NCBI GenBank assembly: GCA_002409975.1
Contig: DHOO01000103.1
Coordinates: 1-6,029 of the forward strand
Direction of reading: 5' to 3'
Origin: Firmicutes bacterium UBA5388
GTDB taxonomy: Bacteria; Bacillota; UBA4882; UBA10575
Length of the DNA stretch: 6,029 bases
Position 1 is the first letter of the stretch. Each line of letters opens with the position of its first letter. A program made the translations under genes and the position numbers. Shown in pieces: positions 1 through 5,888 of the stretch. The notes beneath the pieces were generated by a model. It ran no database searches and had not been told where the DNA came from. It worked only from the letters and a program-made list of their open reading frames with translations.

Positions 1-1
1 C

Positions 2-151
2 GCCGACCGGAGAATCACCGTGGCAGGGGTCGTCGCTGTTCCAGAATATACTGGAAATAAAATGCAAATAAAAGTAACGGAAAAAATAAAAATATATAAT
101 TATTTCTTTTCTCACGGTGAATTACCACCAGGTAATTGTATATTTAGATAG
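2..151 (+). CDS. C-terminal end of a toxin-like protein (5' end outside the window)
   Basis: An open frame enters from the left edge and gives 49 residues, ADRRITVAGVV at the start and LPPGNCIFR at the end, before TAG at 149-151. I do not recognise the fold. The reason to treat it as a toxin tip is context: the stop codon lies 11 bases before the start of an Imm44-like immunity gene, the usual polymorphic toxin-immunity order. Base composition changes inside the frame. The first ~45 bases are GC-rich and the rest is very A-rich, which could mark the boundary between a delivery or linker part and an acquired tip. No catalytic residues can be assigned from so short a piece. It may equally be an uncharacterised C-terminal domain of another kind. 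Confidence 0.55.
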   Translation, partial: ADRRITVAGVVAVPEYTGNKMQIKVTEKIKIYNYFFSHGELPPGNCIFR

Positions 152-162
152 GAATGATAAAT

Positions 163-549
163 ATGAACTTTGGTTTTTCACAAGAAATATCAGAGGATGT
201 ATACTCAAATGCAAATGTTCTTATAAGGATTTCGGAAAAAGCAGAAACATTCTTTGAAAAAAGAGAATATGGATCTGGTATTAAGACTTTTACGATTGGA
301 ATAATATGTGTCGCTCCTAATTTTAGCTTTTTTTTCAAGAAAAGAAAGAAATACATAAAGGTAAAAAAGCAGTTGGAATACGATATCAAATTAGATCACG
401 AAAGGTTTAAAAATTCAAATGAAGATGAGATTAAAAAGATGGTAGCCCGAAGCGTAATTGATTCTTTGGGGATTATTGAGGAACTTGAGATTAGGGATTT
501 TGATTTAAAACTATTTAGAGAGGATTTAATTCTATTTTTTAAAGAATAG
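163..549 (+). CDS. Imm44-like immunity protein
   Basis: This encodes 128 residues starting MNFGFSQEISEDVYSN. The start at 163 is chosen over the in-frame ATG at 154 because an AGGA at 150-153 sits 9 bases before 163 but touches 154. The sequence resembles the Imm44 family of polymorphic-toxin immunity proteins: FSQEIS near the N-terminus, then FFEKREYGSGIKTFTIG and ICVAPNF, followed by a strongly basic stretch FFKKRKKYIKVKK and a C-terminal helical acidic half. This family match is from memory, not a search. It has no signal peptide or convincing membrane segment, so it should act in the cytoplasm by binding its cognate toxin. The partner is probably the protein ending at 151, and the RBS overlaps that protein's stop codon, suggesting translational coupling. 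It is complete and undamaged, unlike most genes here. Confidence 0.75.
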   Translation: MNFGFSQEISEDVYSNANVLIRISEKAETFFEKREYGSGIKTFTIGIICVAPNFSFFFKKRKKYIKVKKQLEYDIKLDHERFKNSNEDEIKKMVARSVIDSLGIIEELEIRDFDLKLFREDLILFFKE

Positions 550-565
550 AATCAAAAAGAAAGCT

Positions 566-658
566 AATTACACGAAGGTAGAGATTGGCGATCTAAAAAA
601 GGTTCTTAAACGCTGCCATCCACGGGAGAAGAAAGAGATTAACACTAATGATTTTTGA
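566..658 (+). pseudogene. Remnant: C-terminal ~30 codons of a tyrosine recombinase
   Basis: The frame reads NYTKVEIGDLKKVLKRCHPRE and then a basic tail, ending at TGA 656-658. This matches the tail that follows the catalytic tyrosine in XerC/XerD-like phage-type integrases (YT-x-V-x-I-x-DLKK-x-L). The residue Y is at 569-571 and would be the nucleophile in an intact protein. Nothing upstream continues the family: reading back in frame gives only lysine-rich sequence running into the immunity gene. Its stop overlaps the ATG of the next recombinase by 11 bases, the arrangement expected of tandem recombinase genes translated together. It is inferred to be all that remains of the upstream member of a recombinase pair or trio after a deletion joined it to module A. 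Confidence 0.7.
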
Positions 659-1482
659 AGACCACTTAACCCGCTATTTAGAGTATTTGGCGGCCAAGGG
701 ATATGCTTGCGGGACTCTTAACTGGCGAAGATCTTACCTGAGATCCTTCTTTACCTACCTTACTAAAAAGGGAAATCTTAATCGCCGAAAGCACATACTC
801 TTCACATCTAACAGCAGTTACCGACTTTTTTAGCTGGCTTGAAAAGACAAACCAGATCCTAATCAGCCCAGTGGTAAAACAAATTCACCAGCGGAAAGCT
901 AAACCGTTAAAACTACCTGAAGTCTTAAGTGAAGAAGAAGCAATCAGGATCCTGGAAGCAACTTTGTTTAATACCCCTCATGGTCTACGTGACCGAGCAA
1001 TCCTGGAGATTTTATACTCTACCGGCCTTCGTCGCCAGGAGCTAATTAACTTAAACCAAGAAGACTTACTACTTGAACGGCAAGAACTCTGGATTAAACA
1101 GGGGAAGGGTCGAAAAGATCGTTTGGTTCCGGTCGGGGAGTATGCCGTTAGATTCACCGAAGCCTACCTTAAACTGGTTCGTCCGTGGATGGTTGAAGCC
1201 GTTGCCGAAAAAACTTTGTTCTTAACCATGAATGGTCAAAGACTGACGCCCCAAAGCTTGAAGCTGATCATCACCAAAGCGATGAAAAGAAGCGGCATAG
1301 CCAAAAAGGTCACCCCCCATACTTTCCGTCACTCCATGGCCACCCATCTTCTTCGTAACGGAGCCGACCTACGCCATATTCAAGCCTTGCTTGGTCATGC
1401 TTCATTACAATCGACGGAGGTTTACACCCATTTGACGGTAGAAGACTTAAAGAAAGTAGTAAAAAGAAATTCCCCCCATTAA
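648..1482 (+). pseudogene. Tyrosine recombinase (XerC/XerD-like integrase), N-terminal domain broken
   Basis: The first part, from ATG 648, gives MIFEDHLTRYLEYLAAKGY and continues to about LTKKGN, a normal SAM-like core-binding N-terminus. Around 775-800 the homology changes frame. The matching frame resumes at HLTAVTDFFSWLEKTNQ (about 805) and runs to TAA 1480-1482. About 20-30 residues expected in between are missing, so this is an internal deletion plus frameshift rather than a single base error. The catalytic domain is intact: Arg in STGLRRQEL (1030-1032), Lys in GKGRKDR, HxxR in PHTFRH (His 1318-1320, Arg 1327-1329), His in LLGH (1396-1398) and the Tyr nucleophile in EVYTH (1423-1425). 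A GTG at 871 could start a 203-residue catalytic fragment, but without the arm/core-binding domain it should not recombine DNA. It is a cytoplasmic DNA-cutting and joining enzyme family, here probably dead. Confidence 0.85.
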
Positions 1483-1499
1483 GGGGGGATTCTCTTTTT
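1461..1499 (+). terminator. Rho-independent terminator, probably bidirectional
   Basis: TCCCCCC (1471-1477) and GGGGGGA (1483-1489) form a 7-bp stem with a five-base loop. It is flanked by an A-run on the left (1461-1465) and TTCTCTTTTT on the right, so it can work in both directions. The recombinase stop codon lies in the loop/stem boundary, so the gene ends inside its own terminator. Confidence 0.85.
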
Positions 1500-1693
1500 A
1501 CTTGCTTTAAGCAGGTAAAGATTTGCTGAGGAAAGAAGGGATTTTATGTCACTGGTAGAAAATCTTTAAAAAGAGCATAAGGGGCGATTTTCATAAGCCG
1601 TTAATCGCGAAAAATATTTTGGATTGTTACTAACTGGTAATTGCGAAACTCCTTATTTAGCAGGTCTCCCTTTAAAAACCCTGGCGTGTCTAG
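1500..1693. other. Region with no recognised gene
   Basis: There is no sustained open frame with a recognisable product on either strand. It lies between the recombinase terminator and the first readable RHS codons; frame 2 has TAG at 1691-1693. It contains a few short inverted repeats: TGCTT/AAGCA at 1503-1513, GCGATT/AATCGC at 1584-1608 and TTAC/GTAA near 1627-1639. Any of these could be chance or part of a recombinase-bound site. No promoter is convincing. Confidence 0.6.
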
Positions 1694-1805
1694 TGCCATA
1701 TAGTTAACGCTAGGTGGTATGACAGTGAGTTAGGGAGGTTTATTTCGGAGGATCCAGCGATGGATCCGAATAATCCGAATTTGTATACTTACGGCGCAAA
1801 CAATC
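1694..1805 (+). pseudogene. RHS-repeat protein core end, exon 1 (N-terminally truncated)
   Basis: Frame 2 reads NARWYDSELGRFISEDP and then MDPNNPNLYTYGANN, the signature that closes the RHS/YD-repeat shell just before the C-terminal toxin tip. It is truncated: TAG at 1691-1693 blocks the frame, and homology is readable only from about 1700. A normal RHS protein has hundreds to more than a thousand residues before this point. The exon ends after the first base of a Pro codon (C1805), where the group II intron begins. Joining to 3746 completes CCA and gives NNPLRFVDPSGLY. An in-frame ATG at 1760 is preceded at 8-base spacing by GGAGG (1747-1751), so a short orphan tip could in principle be translated from spliced RNA. 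However, GGAGGATCC is also the codons for the conserved EDP. Confidence 0.85.
1788..1805 (+). other. Intron target site IBS2 and IBS1 in exon 1
   Basis: CTTACG (1788-1793) and AACAATC (1799-1805) lie directly upstream of the intron. They can pair with candidate guide sequences inside the intron: CGTAAG (1989-1994) for the first and GGTTGTT (2022-2028, one G-U pair) for the second. Such pairings define both the insertion site and the 5' splice site. The five-base gap between the two IBS elements is somewhat wide, so the IBS2 assignment is less certain than IBS1. Confidence 0.6.
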
Positions 1806-1988
1806 GTGTGCCCAGGAAAGGCACTCATAGCTAACCGGGGAAGGTCCGGTTACACTAAAAGGCAGGGGGTGTATAGCAAGGATGGCGGCGGATAGGGAGA
1901 CCGAAACGCTGAAGCCCATCGACAAAGTCCGGCAGAGCCGGGCGAGCAACTAACCAGGCTGTAACGAAAGTGAACATAGATGTAGCCT

Positions 1989-2028
1989 CGTAAGCACGAA
2001 TCATCAGATGGTCGAGTCCGTGGTTGTT
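1989..2028 (+). other. Candidate exon-binding sequences EBS2 and EBS1 in intron domain I
   Basis: CGTAAG at 1989-1994 is the exact reverse complement of the exon-1 hexamer 1788-1793. GGTTGTT at 2022-2028 pairs with the last seven exon-1 bases, with one G-U. Their order, EBS2 before EBS1, and their place about 180-220 nt into the intron fit domain I. I did not fold domain I, so loop placement is inferred. Confidence 0.6.
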
Positions 2029-2321
2029 GGGCGAAGACAGCATCTATCCGCAAGACTGCCGTTGGCGGATAGGCATCTGCGGGGTAGCAGTGGCGGCATG
2101 GTTGGATAGTTATGAGAAGCAACTGGGGAAATCCTCCTCACCCCGTTGGAGAAATCCACGGAAGCAAGGTAAGCCATATAACCGTAACCCGGGAAATTGT
2201 CTGAACGGTGAGAGGATGGCGGACAGGCTCACGTAGTACTGATGACACCGAAGTAACATAACTTCAGAAGAGGGAAGGAGCCTGCTGGTACGAGATTCTT
2301 TTGTACAAAAAGGGAGGCGTG

Positions 2322-3621
2322 ATGGTGAGGACAGGAACCATCAACAAATTGCAGGACCTGAGGCAAAAGATATATGTAGCGGCGAAATCCAATAAACAGA
2401 AACGTTTTTGGGGCATGTATTGTCATGTAACAAAAGAAGAAACCTTATACGAAGCATATCGACAAGTAAAAAGAAATAACGGCGCACCCGGCATAGACGG
2501 GATAACCTTCAAACTAATTGAAGAGACCGGATTGACCAAATTTATAACAACAATAAAGGAAGAATTAACAGACGGTACATATCGACCAGCAAGAACCGGA
2601 AGAAAGAAATACCAAAAGCCAACGGAAAGGTAAGAGTTCTGGGGATACCCACGATCAAGGATCGCGTAGTACAAGGAGCATTGAAGCTAATTATTGAACC
2701 AATCTTTGAAGCCGATTTTGCTGGAAACTCATACGGATATCGACCAGGAAGAAGCCAGCATGATGCCGTAGTACAAGTAGCTAAGGCTGGAATGAAGAGA
2801 CTGACCAAGGTCATCGATTTAGATCTAAGCGCATACTTTGATAATATCCGACATCATATTCTACTACAGAAAGTATCCCGCAGAATCAACGACCCTAAAA
2901 TTATGAGACTGCTTAAAATGATGCTTAAAGCCAATGGTAAAAAAGGAGTCCCTCAAGGCGGGATAATTTCCCCCTTACTTAGTAACGTCTACTTAAACGG
3001 AATTTACCACATGTTTGACAAAGCAATTACCGAGACCAAAAACAAAGGGTATCAACAAATAGAATACTGTAGATTTGCTGACGACATGGTTATTTTAATT
3101 AATGGTCATCCAGCGTTATCATGGTTGGTGGAAAAGCCAAGCGAAGGCTAGTAACAGAACTAAGCAGACTCCAGGTAAGACTAAATACGGAGAAAACGAA
3201 GATAATCGACTTAGAACAAGGGGAGACCTTTGACTTTCTAGGATTCGAGTATCGACTAATCAAGATGGAAAAACGGAAGATGATACTTATTAAACCTAAG
3301 AAAAAGAAAGTACAAGCCTTGCGAGAAAAAGTTAGAGAGCATATAAAGAGCCATAATAACCAGAACGTATATCAGATGGTTAAAGGCTTAAACCCAATCT
3401 TGCGAGGTTGGGTCAATTATTATCGGATAGGGCATAGCTCCAAAGAATTTAGTCAAATAAGACAATGGGTCGAATAAAAAGTAAGACGGTTCGTAAGGAA
3501 ATCCCAAGGACGAAAAGGTTATGGCTGGAAGGAATGGAGTAGTAAGGTGGTATATGAGCAATGGGGATTATATAATGATTACCAAATCAGATACCATGAA
3601 ACGAAAGTGAAACCAGCCTGA
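2322..3621 (+). pseudogene. ltrA: Group II intron reverse transcriptase/maturase, disrupted
   Basis: The protein would be about 433 residues. ATG 2322 follows AGGGAGG (2311-2317). Three reading segments join. The first runs to about 2594; one A is missing near 2592-2595, so PAR continues in another frame as RKKEIPKANGKVRVLGIPT. A second A is missing at 3132-3135, after which EKAKRRLVTEL continues. The third segment meets TAA at 3475-3477 (WVE-stop-KVRRF) but the family sequence runs on to TGA 3619-3621. RT motifs are present in order: NNGAPGIDG, DLDLSAYFDNI, GVPQGGIISPLLSN, CRFADDMVIL (the catalytic pair Asp-Asp at 3080-3085, with Phe in place of the usual Tyr), FLGFEYR. The maturase X domain LNPILRGWVNYYR follows. 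I see no HNH endonuclease motif, so it would be an endonuclease-lacking type. As sequenced it cannot make a full enzyme. Confidence 0.9.
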
Positions 3622-3655
3622 GGGAATCATAAACTGTTACAAGAACTCGACTAGT

Positions 3656-3745
3656 GAGCCGTATGAGGGAAAACCTCACGTACGGTTCTTAAGGCGGGGA
3701 ATGGAAACGGGGCAAGGGAGTTACCGCGCCATTCTTCGACCTAAC
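3656..3745 (+). ncRNA. Group II intron domains V and VI with branch point
   Basis: Domain V (3656-3689, 34 nt) has the near-invariant outer arms GAGCCGTAT and ACGTACGGTTCT, including the AGC catalytic triad at 3657-3659, capped by GAGG/CCTC around an A-rich loop. Domain VI pairs 3693-3704 with 3729-3741 as a 12-bp helix interrupted by one unpaired base, A3739. That A lies at position -7 from the intron end at 3745, the usual distance for the branch-point adenosine. The ribozyme core therefore looks intact. Confidence 0.93.
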
Positions 3746-4499
3746 CATTAAGGTTTGTCGATCCAAGCGGATTGTATGTTTCTCCGCATGAGTGGTACGC
3801 CTACGAAAAGATGCAGCAATACGAGAACCCGAATCCCGGGGGAACAAATACTGGAGGAAGTGGTACTACCGGGTCGGGAGGTGGTGGGAGTACTAATACA
3901 GGTGGTTCCTCAGGAGGTTCTTCCGGAATTTCTTTCAACCCATCAAGTCATAAACAAGATAATTTAGGACAGTCACCGAATACTGGAATACCTCCCGATC
4001 CGGAGCCAAAGTTACCTAAGGACGGGCCGAGGACCGAGGAACTTATAAAAGAAAGGAAGTATTTTGGGGAGTCAGAATCTGCTGATCTCGGAAAATATTT
4101 TACCATAGAGGTTGGTGCGCTTGAAGGGCAAATGCCTGAATTTTCTATTGATGAAGTAGGTAATATAAATGTAAGTATAATTGTTACTAATGTTGCAAGA
4201 GTTAGTTTTGATGTACATAATGCCAGCCAAAGTAGTGGCTTAAGAATAGACATTGATTGTGGGAAAGGGGTTTTCGAATTAACTATCAATAAGACCGCTG
4301 GGCTGGAGTTTCGCGTAGAAGCAGACGCAGTTAGAGTTACAGGGACTACTTATTGCACAATAGGCAATAAAAGGTTTAGTTTGGCTACACACGCGGAGGC
4401 AGGGGCGGAGTTAAGGTTGGTACCGGTGGATTTGGATTTACGCCTCCCAAATTAGGTGGTGGTTGGGGATTTGATTACCAAGTAAAACCCTTAAAATAG
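3746..4499 (+). CDS. RHS tip exon 2: Gly/Ser linker and unrecognised C-terminal toxin-like domain (frameshifted near the end)
   Basis: Continuing the spliced frame gives PLRFVDPSGLYVSPHEWYAYEK, the RHS core-end motif. Next is a roughly 30-residue linker made almost only of Gly, Ser, Thr and Asn (about 3835-3930), then a Pro-rich hinge, then a domain of about 155 residues rich in alternating hydrophobic residues typical of beta strands. I do not recognise the domain. As read, the frame stops at TAG 4453-4455, with an unnatural tail VPVDLDLRLPN. Restoring one G in the TTGGT at 4417-4421 instead gives LGTGGFGFTPPKLGGGWGFDY and ends at TAG 4497-4499, only 19 bases before the next gene, which is far more plausible. 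TTG 3772 could start an orphan 227-residue product but has no clear RBS. The neighbouring membrane gene suggests a membrane-acting toxin. The toxin role is inferred from position only. Confidence 0.75.
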
Positions 4500-4518
4500 T
4501 TTAAACGGAGGATGAAAC

Positions 4519-4776
4519 ATGAAACGTTTATTGCTGATAGTTATTTCGTTTTTGGCGGTTACATTTGTTGAGTTTATTGAAAATAACCTAGGTATAAAAG
4601 GATCCTTCATTTGGGGAACTTTGGCTATTTTATGGTCACAACTGTGTTTAGAAATAAGTCAAAAAAAGGATATTAAACTTGAACGGTTTTTATACAAAGT
4701 AGTATTTTATGTACTCCTAATTGGTGGTTCATATATCTTAATATTAGGTATTATTGACTTAATAAAAAAGAAATAA
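4519..4776 (+). CDS. Small membrane protein, probable immunity partner of the RHS tip
   Basis: It encodes 85 residues from ATG 4519, with a strong RBS GGAGGA at 4507-4512. Three hydrophobic segments are visible at about residues 4-20, 28-46 and 59-82, joined by charged loops (ENN around 21-23 and SQKKDIKLER around 47-56), with a basic C-terminus LIKKK. It should therefore sit in the cytoplasmic membrane. I recognise no family. It follows the toxin-like domain within about 20 bases of that domain's reconstructed stop, the standard place for an immunity gene. Membrane-embedded immunity proteins are known for pore-forming bacteriocins and for toxins that act at the inner membrane, so a pore-forming or membrane-targeted partner is a reasonable guess. 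The frame is complete and undamaged. An alternative is an unrelated small membrane protein. Confidence 0.75.
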   Translation: MKRLLLIVISFLAVTFVEFIENNLGIKGSFIWGTLAILWSQLCLEISQKKDIKLERFLYKVVFYVLLIGGSYILILGIIDLIKKK

Positions 4777-4818
4777 AAATTCTGTTTGGTGCATTTTAAC
4801 CTAAAAAATCATTTATAA

Positions 4819-5616
4819 CAAAGAAAAACGGAGATACAAAAACGATATGGCGACGAAGAAGCCCAAAGGATATTTGAGGCTGAAGATAATATTCCTGGGT
4901 TTAAATTTGATCTAGCTTATGATAGAAGATTTACATTAGAAAATCAGATACAATTGTATTTCACTATGTCAGCTTTGGAGGAAAAGTATAAAGCTGATGG
5001 TAATTTAAGCGGAATAGATAATGTGAAACTAGAATTTGCGCGTAACCAATTAACTTCGGCATTTAAATATCTAAATACCATCTCACCGGCTGTTAATTTA
5101 TTTAAAGACAAGGCTGAAAAATGGGGACCATATTATACAGCGGAACAGATAGACCGTGCTTTATTAGATGTGGGGTGTATTCAGTCTGCGGCTATAATTG
5201 GGGCAATAGGGTTAATTCAGGGAATACAAATGGTAGAACCAACTATAAGCAATTCCGAAGTTTTTAGCCCGATGAATCAAGGACCGTTGCCAGATGCGGT
5301 TGCAAACACATTTCGAAGTGGCACATACACGGGATTTGTTACGGAAGGTGAAATGACTTTATATAGGGTTTATGGCGGAAAAGCAGGAGAGTTGTCTAGT
5401 TATTGGACACCAACACACCCCCAAGGACCTTTACAATCAATAATTGATTATTCTTTAGACCCTAAATGGGGGAACACGGCGACAAATATTGCTACTATAA
5501 ACGTGCCTGCAGGCACAACAATATACCAGGGTTACGCCGCAAAACAGGGGGGATTAGTTGGTGGGGGAATCCAAATATATATTCCAGAGGTGGATCCTTT
5601 ATGGTTGGTAAAATAG
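4819..5616 (+). CDS. N-terminally truncated toxin, possible TNT/ART-like C-terminal domain
   Basis: The frame is open from just after TAA 4816-4818 to TAG 5614-5616. Family-like sequence begins around RYGDEEAQRIFEAED (about 4843), well before any good start; TTG 4954 or ATG 4966 lack an RBS. It is therefore a broken-off C-terminal part of a larger protein rather than a normal gene. Counting from TTG 4954 (220 residues), residues 1-75 look helical, 76-93 form a hydrophobic helix (IQSAAIIGAIGLIQGIQMV), and about 110-220 form a compact C-terminal domain. That domain has LYRVYGGKAG (Arg138), SSYWTP (149-153), VPAGTTIYQG and GGGIQIYIP (Gln207). An Arg-Gly motif, a Ser-rich turn and a late GGG-x-Q recall tuberculosis-necrotizing-toxin and ADP-ribosyltransferase folds that use NAD. 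This fold call is tentative. The overlapping next gene is its likely antidote. Confidence 0.7.
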   Translation, partial: QRKTEIQKRYGDEEAQRIFEAEDNIPGFKFDLAYDRRFTLENQIQLYFTMSALEEKYKADGNLSGIDNVKLEFARNQLTSAFKYLNTISPAVNLFKDKAEKWGPYYTAEQIDRALLDVGCIQSAAIIGAIGLIQGIQMVEPTISNSEVFSPMNQGPLPDAVANTFRSGTYTGFVTEGEMTLYRVYGGKAGELSSYWTPTHPQGPLQSIIDYSLDPKWGNTATNIATINVPAGTTIYQGYAAKQGGLVGGGIQIYIPEVDPLWLVK

Positions 5617-5861
5617 ATTGTATATGCAATACTCTTGAAAGGGTTAACGGGTTTCACTCTATTGGGGAATTCGAGAGACTCCAAGGATACATTAATGAGT
5701 TAATAAAACAAGAGTATCTGGAGGAAGTGCCTGTTGAAAAAAAATACGCGGGTTTTCCTGAGCAATGGTATAAATGTCCAAGATGTCAACAATTATGGAG
5801 ATTGGTACATCCAGACTTTCCTTTTAAGGGTATATGGGATAATGTGACTGAAAATACCTAA
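5601..5861 (+). CDS. Probable immunity protein with CxxC motif, overlapping the toxin gene
   Basis: It encodes 86 residues from ATG 5601, with AGAGGTGGA at 5585-5593 as RBS. The gene starts 16 bases before the end of the toxin stop codon, in another frame, so the two are almost certainly translationally coupled. Landmarks are CIC near the N-terminus (residues 7-9), a helical middle (EFERLQGYINELIKQEY), and a C-terminal segment with WYKCPRCQQLWRLVHPDFPFKG. CPRC together with CIC could bind a metal ion. The W-x-L-x-x-PD-x-PF-x-G ending is reminiscent of small cytosolic immunity proteins (Imm27-like is one possibility), but I cannot assign a family firmly. There is no membrane segment. It should neutralise the preceding toxin in the cytoplasm. 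The open frame extends upstream to 5466, but that part is only the toxin read in another frame. Confidence 0.75.
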   Translation: MVGKIDCICNTLERVNGFHSIGEFERLQGYINELIKQEYLEEVPVEKKYAGFPEQWYKCPRCQQLWRLVHPDFPFKGIWDNVTENT

Positions 5862-5888
5862 AGAAGTTTAGTATTGGTGTTTTCAGTC
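5846..5888 (+). repeat. 13-bp inverted repeat around the stop codon of the last gene
   Basis: GACTGAAAATACC (5846-5858) pairs with GGTGTTTTCAGTC (5876-5888) along all 13 positions, with one G-U. The 17-base loop holds a smaller hairpin TAAA/TTTA (5859-5862 with 5867-5870). The T-run lies inside the 3' arm and no U-tract follows, so it is not a textbook rho-independent terminator, although it may end the transcript or protect its 3' end. It could instead be a cassette boundary site. Confidence 0.7.

Larger units (their letters stand above)
1806..3745 (+). mobile_element. Group II intron (ribozyme plus degenerate maturase gene)
   Basis: The intron starts with GTGTG, fitting the GUGYG 5' consensus, and ends CTAAC, fitting the AY 3' end. 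Length is 1940 nt. Both boundaries are fixed independently by protein logic: removing exactly 1806-3745 rejoins the RHS frame within a Pro codon. The 5' ~500 bases are structured non-coding RNA (domains I-III). The open loop of domain IV carries the reverse transcriptase, and domains V and VI follow at 3656-3745. The intron is in the sense orientation of its host gene, as needed for splicing to rescue it. Its ribozyme core looks preserved but its own maturase is broken, so splicing in vivo would need a maturase from another copy or would be inefficient. It is a retrohoming mobile element inserted into a toxin gene. Confidence 0.95.

Noticed and set aside
154..162. ATG at 154 as start of the Imm44-like gene
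   Set aside because: Its spacing to the AGGA motif is zero, whereas ATG 163 has a normal 9-base spacing.
1740..2426. Open frames on the minus strand and a plus-strand frame at 2024-2236 inside the 5' part of the intron
   Set aside because: They lie over the structured ribozyme RNA and the RHS exon, have no protein-like character and no plausible ribosome binding sites.
3755..3967. Overlapping plus-strand frame across the Gly/Ser linker
   Set aside because: It is the repetitive linker DNA read in another frame; the spliced RHS frame explains the region.
4847..4914. ATG 4847 with an upstream GGAG as start of the third toxin
   Set aside because: It is in the wrong frame and stops after 22 codons.
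5466..5600. N-terminal extension of the last immunity gene
   Set aside because: This part is antisense in character to nothing but is simply the toxin domain read in a second frame; ATG 5601 has a good RBS and fits the normal toxin-immunity overlap.
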